Origin: a virus
DNA length: 64,000 nt
Strand: one strand, 5' to 3'
Virus record (IMG/VR): IMGVR_UViG_3300017917_003446
Location: 1-64,000 of that record
Positions 22,747 to 32,581 of this stretch are shown here, one piece after another; the stretch's first letter is position 1; the number at the start of each line of letters is the position of its first letter. The notes under the pieces were generated by a model that saw only the letters and a list, made by a program, of their open reading frames with translations, had not been told where the DNA came from and made no database searches. The position numbers and the translations under genes were made by a program.

Positions 22747-25700
22747 ATGTATGTAAGTAGCCAAAGTCCATATTACGACGATTTTGATGAAACGAAACAG
22801 TTTTATCGTGTACTGTTCCGTCCTGGTAGAGCTGTTCAAGCAAGGGAATTAACTCAGCTTCAATCTATACTTCAAAAACAAATTGATCGTTTTGGTTCAC
22901 ATATTTTTAAAGAAGGTTCTATTGTATTACCAGGATCTTTCTTTTACGAAAAAAATTACAAATTTGTTAAACTTCAGGCTACTTATAATTCAGTAGATGC
23001 AGATGATGTATTGGACAATTTATCCAACGTGATTGTTATAGGTGCTACATCTGGTTTAAGAGCACTTGTAGTGAATACAGCAGCAGCGGTTGGGACAGAT
23101 CCTCCTACCTTATATGTAAAATATTTAAATTCTGGTACAGATGGAACTACACCCACGTTTTTAGACAATGAAATTATTTCCAATGAAGCATCAACAGTAT
23201 CAGTAAGGGCTTTATCTTCTTTTGCAACAGGGACGGGATCAGCTTTTAATATAAAAAGCGGTGTAATATTTACTAAAGGTGTATTTGCCTATTTTCCAGA
23301 TTCTACTTTAATAGTTAGTAAGTATGCTATTCAGGCAGAAGATACAAGTATTGGATTTTTGATAACTGAAGAAGTTATTGATGATCAAGATGATGCTACT
23401 CTATTAGATCCTGCTGTAGGATCATCCAATTATTTTGCTCCTGGGGCTGATAGATATAAGTTAAGTTTTACCTTGGAATCTAGAGGACTAAATTTTAATA
23501 GTTCAACAGACGATCCCAATTACATAGAATTAATGAGAATACAAGATGGTGAAATTACTTTTAAGAAACCTGATGTAGAATATAATAAATTAGCTGATAC
23601 TTTAGCAAGAAGAACTTTTGATGAATCTGGTGATTACACTGTAAGACCATACAAAATAGATATAATTAACCATTTAAGATCATCTAATGCTGTGAGAGAT
23701 GGTTATTTAACTGAAGCGCAAGGCGGAGATGATAATAAGTATGCAATAGTTGTTACCCCAGGTAAAGCATATGTAAAAGGTTATGAAATAGAAAACAATA
23801 CCAATAAGTATGTTATTGGTAATAAAGCTAGAGAATTCGCTAATGTAAATTCTGGCACAGTTTCTGTTGAAGTTGGAAATTATGTTTATTTAACTGACGT
23901 TTATAGTATACCTGATTTAGCTACACTCACAAAAGTAGAATTACATAACAAATATACAAAAGCTAAAGGTAGTAGATCAACAACAACCCCTGTGGGTAAT
24001 GCAAGAATTAGGGCATTGGAATATGAATCTGGTACAGTAGGTACAAGTACTGCTGTATACAGAGCATACCTGTTTGATGTAGTAATGGATACTGGATATA
24101 AATTTGAATCAGATGTAAAACAATTATACTATAACAATGATGGATTTGTTGATTTCACTTCTAATATTCAACCAGTTATAAAAACATTACAAGGTACTGC
24201 TAGTACAGTTAGTGGTAGTAATGCTATTGTGGGCGCAGGTACAGTATTTGATGCTGAACTTGTAGCAGGTGATTTCGTCACTGTTGGTAATCAAACTTTA
24301 GAAATAGCTTCGGTTGCTAATGCAGTTGTAGCAGTAGCTGTAGCTAATTCAAATTCAACAGTATCAGGTCAACTTATAAAATTACAAGAAGCAAAAGTAT
24401 ATGAAAATAATAAACAAGCATATATTTTTGAATTACCTTATCCTATAATAAAAACGATAGATCCTACAGATTCAGAAACTACATATCAAACTAGAAGAGT
24501 TTATGATAGAACATTATCTAGTGGAACGGTCACTATAACAGCTGGAACAAATGAAACATTTGCAGCATTTTCTTCAGATAATTATCAGGTAGTAGTAAAA
24601 GCAGATGGCACATATCAAGTTTTATCTGGATTGGTAACAAGAGGTGGTACACCTACAGGTAGAACTGTAACAATTGATTTATCTGGTAATGCATCATTAT
24701 CTGCAGCTGACGTTCGTATTATTACTACAATTAATAAAACTAATTCAGCATCACTTAGAAAGAATAAAACTTTACAATTGAACGCAACTGTTGATTATAC
24801 TGATGCAAACACTGCAGCAGCAGCTGTAGTATCTTTAGGAAAAGCGGATATTTATGATTTAAAATCTGTAAGAATGTCGACTACAGCTTTTGGAACTTCG
24901 TATTCGGCTACAGGATCCATTGACATCACTAGCAGATACAATTTAGATAATGGCCAACGTTTAACATTTTATGATATAGGTAGAATAAATCTCAAACCAA
25001 CAGCAGCTAAACCAACCGGTCCAATAAGAATAACTTTTGATTACTTTACTCATGGTGCCGGCGATTATTTTAGTGTGGATTCTTACACAGATATAGACTA
25101 CAAAGATATTCCAAGCATAAATCTAAACGGTAAAAATTATAATCTTAGAGATAGTTTAGATTTTAGACCAAGGATCAGTGATGCAGGTAATGTGTTTTCA
25201 GGCACAGGTGCGGTCACTAATGAATTCTTAGATGCAGAAACAGATTTCACTACAGATTATCAATATTATTTACCTAAAACAGATAAATTAGTTTTAGATA
25301 GAAATGGTAATTTTAAATTAATTGAAGGTGCTAGTGGTTTCGATTCAAGAGAACCAAAGACACCTGATGATTCCATGGCGATGTTTGTTCTGAAACAAAA
25401 TGCTTACGTTTTTGATGTGGATAAAGATATAAACGTAACTGAAATTGATAATAAGAGATATACTATGCGAGATATTGGTCGCATAGAAAATAGAGTAAAG
25501 AATCTCGAATATTATACTTCTTTAAATCTATTAGAAGCTGATACCGCAACTCTTCAAATTCAAGATGGTAACGGATTTGACAGATTTAAAAATGGATTTA
25601 TTGTTGATAATTTTTCAGGACATGGTATAGGTGATATAACAAATAGAGATTACTCTGTTTCTGTTGACACCAATAAACGAGAACTAAGACCTAGAATCTG

Positions 25701-27576
25701 GCAAGAATTTTTTAAGTTACATGAAACTGCCACAACTACAGCATTAAGAACTGCTAATAGTTATATCAAGGTAGGTGACTTAGCAATGCCTCTTTATTAT
25801 GATGAGGTATTTATTACCAGTAATGCTGCATCAAGAGTAGAAACACTTAATCCATTTGGTGTATTAGATTTCAAAGGTGTTATGAAATTAACCCCTGCTG
25901 TTGACACCTGGTTTGATCAGATTAGACTGCCCATATTAGCAGATAATCCAAATGGAAATTACGATACATTGACGTCTTTATCCAAAGCCAAAGCAAGTTA
26001 CGAATCCTATTATGGAAATTGGAAAGATTTTTGGTATGGCAACGAGAGAACAGACAAACAGGTTTCAACTTCTAATGCTGTAAAATCTTCAGTTACCAGA
26101 ACAGCTGATCTACAAACTTATAGCACAGGTAACAAATACGAAATTATTGAATCGTTTGATACTACTTCGGCGGGCGAAACTATTAGATCAAGAGTAGTAA
26201 TACCAAAGATGAGAAATATTAATATATCGTTCTCAGCTACAGGTATGAAACCAAACACATTATTATATGCTTTCTTCGATGATGTTGAAGTAACATCGTA
26301 TACTACACTATCTTATGAAAGAGCTAATGTGCTGACTAATTTCCAAAATACACATGCTATTGCAAATGTTATGATATTCAGTCCATTGGTAACTGATACC
26401 AAAGGCGATATAGACGGAATATTCTTTTATAAAGCAAGTGAATTAAATATGTCTGTTGGAGACAAAATATTTAGATTGACAGATTCCAAAAGTAATAATG
26501 ATGATAGATCAACTATAGCGGAGGCTCTTTTTTCTGCCTCGGGTAGTTTAAGTATAAAAGAAGAAATAGTTGGAACTAGAAAACCCGCACCTGTAAAAGT
26601 TGACGAAAAAGATACTAGAATATATACTAAACGATCTGACGTGCCTCCATACGGTACATTTATAGAAAGTTATTGTAATAATGGAAAAAGATTGAAAATA
26701 TATGCAGATGGCCAAGGCAGTACATATGTTATGGATGAGGTCGATCCAAGTTGTCCTGCAGGTAGTAAACCACCTACAGGCACGGTTATTGAAGAATTTT
26801 GTCAAGGATTCGATCTGTACAGATATGTTGCTGACGGAGCAGGAGGATATACAACAGTATTAAGAGAAGCAAAATCTTATGTGTGCAGTTATCCTACACC
26901 TACTGCTCCACTTGTGCCGACCGTAGTAAATCAATTATTCAATTCTGTAGGAATTGCTGGAGCAGGAGACGAAACTGTAAATCCTCCAGGGTCAAGGGGT
27001 GGATTCACAGTTGAAGAATTAAGAGGTGGATTTGATATATTAAATACATATATTACTGATGAAGGTGTTACCGATGCTCAAGTACCAGGATTATTAACTG
27101 ATGCAAAGTTAGATACAGTAGCAGGTGGTGCAAATGCCGCAGATTACTTTGACGCTAATGGAGGATTTAAGGGTGCAGATTTCGGTACAGATTTATTAAA
27201 TGGTACCTTTAATAATATAGATCCCAACCTTGCTTCAGTAACAAGAGGAACCATAAAAGCTGTAAACAACGAATTCAAAGAAGAAAAACAAGGTGTTATT
27301 GAAGCTATTCAAGCATGGAACGCTGCTGAGAATGCAGCAGGAGGCGGAGCCGCTGGATTGGCAGCAGGTCGAGCAGCAGCATTAACAGCAGGTTTAGTAC
27401 CAAATATAGTTGAATTAGTATATCAAGTCAAAACTAACCCAACCATTGCTACATACATATTTGCAGGCGGAGATTCGTATGAAGAAGTAACATTACGAGC
27501 GTCCATGTATCTATCAGGCCAAGCTATTTTAGGATCTATTAATAATGGTTCAAATCCACAATTCATTTGCTGTTAA
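22747..27576 (+). CDS. DUF4815 baseplate/tail protein, gp10-like (N-terminal part)
   Basis: The 1,609-residue protein begins with the DUF4815 signature YYDDFDETKQFYRVLFRPGRAVQARELTQLQSILQKQI and GSIVLPGSFFY. Families of this type fill the gp10 place in T4-like marine phages. Later parts include VTPGKAYVKGYEIE, IGRIENRVKNLEYYTSLNLLE, two Cys-containing repeats PPYGTFIESYCNNGKRLKIYADG and PPTGTVIEEFCQGFDLYRYVADG (about 1295-1385), and a Gly/Ala-rich 200-residue end of unknown kind. The block YVDPLAQTFLI that often ends this family is in the next gene, so the protein appears split. Confidence 0.8.
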   Translation: MYVSSQSPYYDDFDETKQFYRVLFRPGRAVQARELTQLQSILQKQIDRFGSHIFKEGSIVLPGSFFYEKNYKFVKLQATYNSVDADDVLDNLSNVIVIGATSGLRALVVNTAAAVGTDPPTLYVKYLNSGTDGTTPTFLDNEIISNEASTVSVRALSSFATGTGSAFNIKSGVIFTKGVFAYFPDSTLIVSKYAIQAEDTSIGFLITEEVIDDQDDATLLDPAVGSSNYFAPGADRYKLSFTLESRGLNFNSSTDDPNYIELMRIQDGEITFKKPDVEYNKLADTLARRTFDESGDYTVRPYKIDIINHLRSSNAVRDGYLTEAQGGDDNKYAIVVTPGKAYVKGYEIENNTNKYVIGNKAREFANVNSGTVSVEVGNYVYLTDVYSIPDLATLTKVELHNKYTKAKGSRSTTTPVGNARIRALEYESGTVGTSTAVYRAYLFDVVMDTGYKFESDVKQLYYNNDGFVDFTSNIQPVIKTLQGTASTVSGSNAIVGAGTVFDAELVAGDFVTVGNQTLEIASVANAVVAVAVANSNSTVSGQLIKLQEAKVYENNKQAYIFELPYPIIKTIDPTDSETTYQTRRVYDRTLSSGTVTITAGTNETFAAFSSDNYQVVVKADGTYQVLSGLVTRGGTPTGRTVTIDLSGNASLSAADVRIITTINKTNSASLRKNKTLQLNATVDYTDANTAAAAVVSLGKADIYDLKSVRMSTTAFGTSYSATGSIDITSRYNLDNGQRLTFYDIGRINLKPTAAKPTGPIRITFDYFTHGAGDYFSVDSYTDIDYKDIPSINLNGKNYNLRDSLDFRPRISDAGNVFSGTGAVTNEFLDAETDFTTDYQYYLPKTDKLVLDRNGNFKLIEGASGFDSREPKTPDDSMAMFVLKQNAYVFDVDKDINVTEIDNKRYTMRDIGRIENRVKNLEYYTSLNLLEADTATLQIQDGNGFDRFKNGFIVDNFSGHGIGDITNRDYSVSVDTNKRELRPRIWQEFFKLHETATTTALRTANSYIKVGDLAMPLYYDEVFITSNAASRVETLNPFGVLDFKGVMKLTPAVDTWFDQIRLPILADNPNGNYDTLTSLSKAKASYESYYGNWKDFWYGNERTDKQVSTSNAVKSSVTRTADLQTYSTGNKYEIIESFDTTSAGETIRSRVVIPKMRNINISFSATGMKPNTLLYAFFDDVEVTSYTTLSYERANVLTNFQNTHAIANVMIFSPLVTDTKGDIDGIFFYKASELNMSVGDKIFRLTDSKSNNDDRSTIAEALFSASGSLSIKEEIVGTRKPAPVKVDEKDTRIYTKRSDVPPYGTFIESYCNNGKRLKIYADGQGSTYVMDEVDPSCPAGSKPPTGTVIEEFCQGFDLYRYVADGAGGYTTVLREAKSYVCSYPTPTAPLVPTVVNQLFNSVGIAGAGDETVNPPGSRGGFTVEELRGGFDILNTYITDEGVTDAQVPGLLTDAKLDTVAGGANAADYFDANGGFKGADFGTDLLNGTFNNIDPNLASVTRGTIKAVNNEFKEEKQGVIEAIQAWNAAENAAGGGAAGLAAGRAAALTAGLVPNIVELVYQVKTNPTIATYIFAGGDSYEEVTLRASMYLSGQAILGSINNGSNPQFICC

Positions 27577-27581
27577 ATAAA

Positions 27582-29435
27582 ATGACAACTGTAAATAGAT
27601 TAAACAAACAAATTCATTATACTGAGGGCACTGTCCCTAAGTATGTTGATCCATTGGCTCAAACTTTTCTAATTGAAGAACCAAGTGTGGTTACTAAACT
27701 TGATTTGTATTTTAGAGCAACTGATCCTATTATCCCAACTAAAATTGAAATTAGAAAAGTAAAAGATGGATTTCCTACAAGCATAGTAGTTCCTTTTTCT
27801 GAAACAACTATACCTGCAGCTAATATAAATGGAAGTTCTGTAGGTAGTATTGCTACAACTGTTACCTTTAGTTCTCCAGTATATCTTGAACCTGAAGAAT
27901 ATGCTTTGGTTTTATATTGTGATTCAATTAATACTAAAGTGTGGATATCTCAACAAGGTGAAACCGATGTAGTGACCGGGGAAAAAATAACAAAGCAACC
28001 TTATTTGGGCGTATTATTCAAATCACAAAACGGCACGACTTGGACCCCAGATCAGTTCCAAGACTTAAAGTTTAGACTTTATAGAGCAAGATTTTTATCT
28101 ACTACAGCTACAGTGCATTTGTATCCTGGAGAATTATCTGGTAAATTAACCACTCTTCCTTATGATCCATTTGAATTTACACCTGGATCTAAAGAAATGA
28201 AAGTATACCATGAAAATCATGGATTTAAGAACGGTTCCTATACATTAACATCTCCTTTGAGAGTAACAGGATTTGGTAATACTCATATTTACGGAGTAGC
28301 ACATAATGTTATTTCTGGGCAATCTTTAGTTGTTAGTAATGTTTCTAATGATAGCTATACTGTTTATCTACCTCATGCACCAAATGTTACTGCAGTTACA
28401 AGAGTCGGTGAATCTGTAATAGGATTCAGTGATACTAAATATGATACAATTTATCCTGCTGTAACAGTTTTAAATCCTGCTGGTACATCTGTAGCTGAAA
28501 AAATTAAAACTACAAGTACCGATTATGCTATGGATTCTGATTATACTACACTAGGTGAAGGCGATTATACTTTCATTACAGAAAGAACTTTGCCTTCTGG
28601 AGTAAACAGAGCAAGAAATATGAGTAATGCTACAGGTCTACTTTATAGAGTAGAAATGAGCACTACTGAAAAGAATGTTGCGCCAATCTTAGATTTACAG
28701 AAAGCAGGTGTTGTTTTAATAAGAAATATTATAAACAATCCTACATATGATAATATGAATCTTGCCAAAGATAAAGTCACTGTAGGTTTTGGGAACACTA
28801 TTAGTTTTACTAGTGTGAGTAATAACACAGGTACAATCAATCTTACCAACTCAAATCACAGAGCAAATGCTGTAAATATGCTTAAAGGAAGTACTATAAG
28901 AATACTTGGAGCAAATGTTAATTCTGGTAATGTTAGAGTATTGGATGTACAAAATAATGGGGCAAATGTTTTAGTGAGAGGCGTAACTACTCAATCAAGT
29001 AATATTATTACTATGAATTATTTTAGTAATGCTAGTGCTAATATTGTAATAGAAAATGGTAGAAATTTTATTGCTGAAGAAGCAGCAATAGGTGGTTCAG
29101 CATTATCCAAGTATATTACAAGACAAGTAAATTTCATTAATCCTTCAACATCATTCAAATTCTTTATTGATGTGTGTCAACCATCAGGTGCTTATGTAAA
29201 ATTTTATTACAGAACCAGCTTAGTTGGAGAAACTTCACCGTTGACAGATAAAGAATATACTGAGATTACTGGAGTAACAATACCTACTTCTTTAAGCGGT
29301 GAATTTTATGAAGTAGAAAAGATATTGGAAAATCTTGAACAGTTTGATGGCATTCAATTTAAGATTGTATTTTTGGCAGATGATTCTACAGATGTTCCTA
29401 AGTGTAAAAACTTAAGATTAGTGGCATTGGCATGA
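27582..29435 (+). CDS. Tail protein with DPLAQTF block (C-terminal part of DUF4815 system)
   Basis: The 617-residue protein starts near the block PKYVDPLAQTFLIEEPSVVTKLDLYFRATDPIIPTKIEIR, then EEYALVLYCDS and KQPYLGVLFKSQNGTTWTPDQFQDLKFRLYRARF. In related phages this block follows DUF4815 in one chain. The C-terminus has SFKFFIDVCQPSGAYVKFYYRTS and QFDGIQFKIVFL, typical of baseplate pin/fibre attachment proteins. ATG 27582 is preferred to upstream in-frame starts inside the neighbour. It overlaps the next gene by ATGA. Confidence 0.78.
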   Translation: MTTVNRLNKQIHYTEGTVPKYVDPLAQTFLIEEPSVVTKLDLYFRATDPIIPTKIEIRKVKDGFPTSIVVPFSETTIPAANINGSSVGSIATTVTFSSPVYLEPEEYALVLYCDSINTKVWISQQGETDVVTGEKITKQPYLGVLFKSQNGTTWTPDQFQDLKFRLYRARFLSTTATVHLYPGELSGKLTTLPYDPFEFTPGSKEMKVYHENHGFKNGSYTLTSPLRVTGFGNTHIYGVAHNVISGQSLVVSNVSNDSYTVYLPHAPNVTAVTRVGESVIGFSDTKYDTIYPAVTVLNPAGTSVAEKIKTTSTDYAMDSDYTTLGEGDYTFITERTLPSGVNRARNMSNATGLLYRVEMSTTEKNVAPILDLQKAGVVLIRNIINNPTYDNMNLAKDKVTVGFGNTISFTSVSNNTGTINLTNSNHRANAVNMLKGSTIRILGANVNSGNVRVLDVQNNGANVLVRGVTTQSSNIITMNYFSNASANIVIENGRNFIAEEAAIGGSALSKYITRQVNFINPSTSFKFFIDVCQPSGAYVKFYYRTSLVGETSPLTDKEYTEITGVTIPTSLSGEFYEVEKILENLEQFDGIQFKIVFLADDSTDVPKCKNLRLVALA

Positions 29436-29638
29436 AGCTAAGAGTAAAAGAAAATCCTAGTCTTTACAGAGATTCATTTTCAAAAGGTATAATTTCTGAA
29501 GATCATGATGCTTATCAAAAATATCTAAAAGAAAAAAATTTAAGAGATAAAAATTCTAAATTTGAATTGGAAATAAATAATATGAAATCTGATATTAATG
29601 AAATCAAATCTCTTTTACGTGAGCTTCTCAACAAATAG
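29432..29638 (+). CDS. Small coiled-coil protein of the tail region
   Basis: The 68-residue protein begins MKLRVKENPSLYRDSFSKGIISEDHDAYQKYLKEK and ends in heptads (EINNMKSDINEIKSLLRELLNK). Small proteins of this pattern are conserved at the same place in T4-like cyanophages. Function is unknown; a fibre or baseplate connector is possible. Coupled to the upstream gene by ATGA. Confidence 0.75.
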   Translation: MKLRVKENPSLYRDSFSKGIISEDHDAYQKYLKEKNLRDKNSKFELEINNMKSDINEIKSLLRELLNK

Positions 29639-29646
29639 GCGTATAA

Positions 29647-31587
29647 ATGTCAATTTTTAATAGCAACGTTAAATCCAATGTTAATGTAGGTACCGCTGCT
29701 AACGACGGTACAGGTGATCCGCTGAGAGATGCTTTCGAAAAAGTAAATAATAATTTCTTTGATTTATATGTATTTTTAGGCAATGGCACACACCTAGGCA
29801 ACGTCACTAGAATAAATATTTTAGGTGGAAATTTAACAGGTGTAGCTAATATTTCAACAGCTAATACCATTTTTACTGGTAATTTAAGTACACCTGCAAT
29901 TTTTCATAATTCCGGTACAGTTGATATAAAAAATAATTTAAATATAACAGGTGAACTTGATATAGATGGCGGCGCAATTACATTTAGTACCACTCAAGCT
30001 AATATTGCTTCTTCGCCCACAACTGTTAGATTGGGTGCAGCAGCTACAACTTTAAACTTAGGTGCTGCAACTGGTACCACTACTGTAAGAAATGATTTAA
30101 GTATTACAGGTAGCGTGTTGGGTAATATAAATGCTGGTAATATTTCTGTTACTACTGCAGTTGCCACAAGAGGCGATATTGGAGGATTGAATTTATTGTC
30201 AGGCAATATTGCTGGTGCTACAGGTTATTTCACTGGTAATATTGTAGTTTTAGGTAATGTTATTTCTGGTAATTTGTCTGGCACGGATGCTAGATTTGTT
30301 ACTTCTACATTTACTTCAAATGTGAATACAGGTAATACTTCTGGCACTGATGCTAGATTTGTTACTGCTACATTTACATCTAATGTTTCAACTGGTAATA
30401 TAACTACGTCTGCTATAAATGCATCTAGAGGAAATATAGGCGGTCTTTCATTAGTATCAGGAAATATTTCTGGTACCACTGCTTATTTTACTGGAAATAT
30501 TGTTGCTGGAAATTTAGTTTCATCAGGTGTGTTAACCATTATAGGCACACAAGAAATAACAGGAAACATAACTGCTTATAATTTGAATTTAGAGGGTGCT
30601 CCACAGCAAGGTGGATCTGTAGTAGTTAGCCAGCAAGGTAGATTTGCTGGCAATGTAAATGTCGGTAATCTTATAGTTTCGGGTAGTATTACTACAGGTT
30701 CTGGTGCTGGATTGTCTGGAGATATATCAGCAGGTAATTTATCTCTAACAGGGTCGTTTTTAACTGGTAATATTAGTAATGCAGTTAATTTTCCCAATAC
30801 AACAGTAACTGCTGGAAGTTATGGCAATTCTTCACATCATATAGGTCTAGTTATTGATGCTAAAGGTAGAATAACTTCTGCAAATACTATTGCATTATCT
30901 GCAGGGCCAACAGGTCCTCAAGGTGCTACTGGTCCTCAGGGCGCAACAGGTACCCAAGGCGCAATCGGTGCTCAAGGAGCTACAGGACCAACAGGACCTC
31001 AAGGTGCTACTGGTCCTCAAGGCGCAACAGGTACCCAAGGCGCAACCGGTGCTCAAGGTGCAGCAGGATCATCTCCGACAGGTCCTCAAGGTGCTACTGG
31101 GCCTCAAGGTGCAACAGGTACCCAAGGAGCTCAGGGTGCAGATTCAACATCCAATTTATTACTTAATATATCATTGGGTGTTGGTACACCTGCTTCAGGC
31201 ACACAAGGCGAGATTAGAGCAACTGATAATATTACAGCATATTATTCAGATAGGCGATTAAAAGATATTAAAGGCCCTATAAAAAATGCTTTAAACAAAG
31301 TTATGTCTTTAACCGGTGTTGAATTTACACAAAATAAGTTTGCTGAAGAATTTGGATATCACGATTATCGACAACAAGTAGGTGTTATTGCTCAGGAAGT
31401 AGAACAAGTGTTACCTGAAGTTGTTAAGGTCGCACCGTTTGATATGGATTTAGCTGGGAATAGTAAATCAGGTAATAAATACTTAACAGTTCAGTATGAG
31501 AAAATTGTTCCTTTGTTAATTGAAGCCATTAAAGAACTAAATAATCTAATAAAAGATTTGGAACAAAAAATAGGAAAAGAAAAATGA
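29647..31587 (+). CDS. Tail fibre with collagen-like repeats and S74 chaperone domain
   Basis: The 646-residue protein starts with an attachment segment (GTAANDGTGDPLRDAFEKVNNNFFDLY), then repeated beta modules with LxGNIS-type turns. Collagen-like Gly-X-Y triplets (GPTGPQGATGPQGATGTQGA) fill about residues 419-498. The C-terminus is a Peptidase_S74 intramolecular chaperone: ITAYYSDRRLK (Ser-Asp scissile site near 532), VGVIAQEVEQVLPEVV, KYLTVQYEKIVPLLIEAIKEL and a coiled-coil end. S74 domains trimerise fibres and then cut themselves off. It overlaps the next gene by four bases. Confidence 0.88.
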   Translation: MSIFNSNVKSNVNVGTAANDGTGDPLRDAFEKVNNNFFDLYVFLGNGTHLGNVTRINILGGNLTGVANISTANTIFTGNLSTPAIFHNSGTVDIKNNLNITGELDIDGGAITFSTTQANIASSPTTVRLGAAATTLNLGAATGTTTVRNDLSITGSVLGNINAGNISVTTAVATRGDIGGLNLLSGNIAGATGYFTGNIVVLGNVISGNLSGTDARFVTSTFTSNVNTGNTSGTDARFVTATFTSNVSTGNITTSAINASRGNIGGLSLVSGNISGTTAYFTGNIVAGNLVSSGVLTIIGTQEITGNITAYNLNLEGAPQQGGSVVVSQQGRFAGNVNVGNLIVSGSITTGSGAGLSGDISAGNLSLTGSFLTGNISNAVNFPNTTVTAGSYGNSSHHIGLVIDAKGRITSANTIALSAGPTGPQGATGPQGATGTQGAIGAQGATGPTGPQGATGPQGATGTQGATGAQGAAGSSPTGPQGATGPQGATGTQGAQGADSTSNLLLNISLGVGTPASGTQGEIRATDNITAYYSDRRLKDIKGPIKNALNKVMSLTGVEFTQNKFAEEFGYHDYRQQVGVIAQEVEQVLPEVVKVAPFDMDLAGNSKSGNKYLTVQYEKIVPLLIEAIKELNNLIKDLEQKIGKEK

Positions 31588-32579
31588 TAGAATACAAATA
31601 TGAGATATTTTCATTGTATGCTTCTCTTTCTCAAGATGGTTTGAATAATGTTGTGAAACGTGTAACATGGAAAATAACCGCTAAAGAAGATCAATTTGCG
31701 GTAGATCGTTATTTTGATTCCTATTTAACACCGCCAGATCCCAATAATTTTTCTAATTATGATGATTTAACTATGGAACAAGTTTTAGAATGGGTTAAGG
31801 AACCTATTAATTTGGAAGAATTGTATGCAAATATGGCAAATGCTTTGGCTGATGCAAAAGATCCTACAAGAGTAATAGAAAAAGAGTTACCTTGGAGTAT
31901 TGAAAATATATATGATATCAATGATAAGTATATTTTAATACACAATAATAAATTAGAATATGGACCAATAACCTGGCATAGTAACCTTTTTAATGGCCGT
32001 TTAAATCAGTTAGGGGTATCTTTTGTTTTTGATGATGATATTACAGTAAGGCGCCAAAGACTTGTTCCTATAAATACTCCTACAATTATAGATGAAAACA
32101 CAAAAATTTATAAGGCAGAGTTACTAAACGAACAACCCGAAGAAAGTTATTATACGAAAAATGGTGATATCGTGTGGGACTTTTCATCAGGTGTAGCAGT
32201 CGGAACTTATATTGCAGTTGATCGGGAAATTTCAGAGATAAAGAATACTCTTATAAACGTTATTGAGAGATATCGCGATCAAAAAGAAATGGATGGGTTT
32301 ACGGTAACTGTACAAGGTAGTGAATATAAAATTTGGTCGGGTCCAGTCTCAAGACTTAATTTGTTGGAAAAATACAATTTAATGAATGAATCAGAAACTT
32401 GCGTGTGGAAATTTATGGGAAATAAATGGGCTACATTGAACAAGTCCGAATTGTTAACTTTGTATCATTTGATTATGGATTATATCAGAGATCTTAATAC
32501 TTGGGAACATGACAAAACATTAGAAATACGTAATGCTGAAACTGTGGATCAACTAAGAACCATTGCACTAGAGGATTAA
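31584..32579 (+). CDS. Fibre-associated protein with DUF4376-like C-terminus
   Basis: The 331-residue protein begins EYKYEIFSLYASLSQDGLNNVVKRVTWKI, seen in T4-like marine phages after fibre genes. The last about 110 residues (YRDQKEMDGFTVTVQGSEYKIWSGPVSRLNLLEKYNLM and TWEHDKTLEIRNAETVDQLRTI) resemble the DUF4376 module found in tail fibre and fibre-assembly proteins. I infer a minor fibre or fibre chaperone; no enzyme motif is present. Confidence 0.7.
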   Translation: MIEYKYEIFSLYASLSQDGLNNVVKRVTWKITAKEDQFAVDRYFDSYLTPPDPNNFSNYDDLTMEQVLEWVKEPINLEELYANMANALADAKDPTRVIEKELPWSIENIYDINDKYILIHNNKLEYGPITWHSNLFNGRLNQLGVSFVFDDDITVRRQRLVPINTPTIIDENTKIYKAELLNEQPEESYYTKNGDIVWDFSSGVAVGTYIAVDREISEIKNTLINVIERYRDQKEMDGFTVTVQGSEYKIWSGPVSRLNLLEKYNLMNESETCVWKFMGNKWATLNKSELLTLYHLIMDYIRDLNTWEHDKTLEIRNAETVDQLRTIALED

Positions 32580-32581
32580 CT

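Noticed and set aside
22747-29435. Sequencing error frameshift as cause of the split DUF4815 gene
   Set aside because: The second gene has its own ATG after a six-base gap, and the first ends in a distinct extra domain rather than mid-motif.
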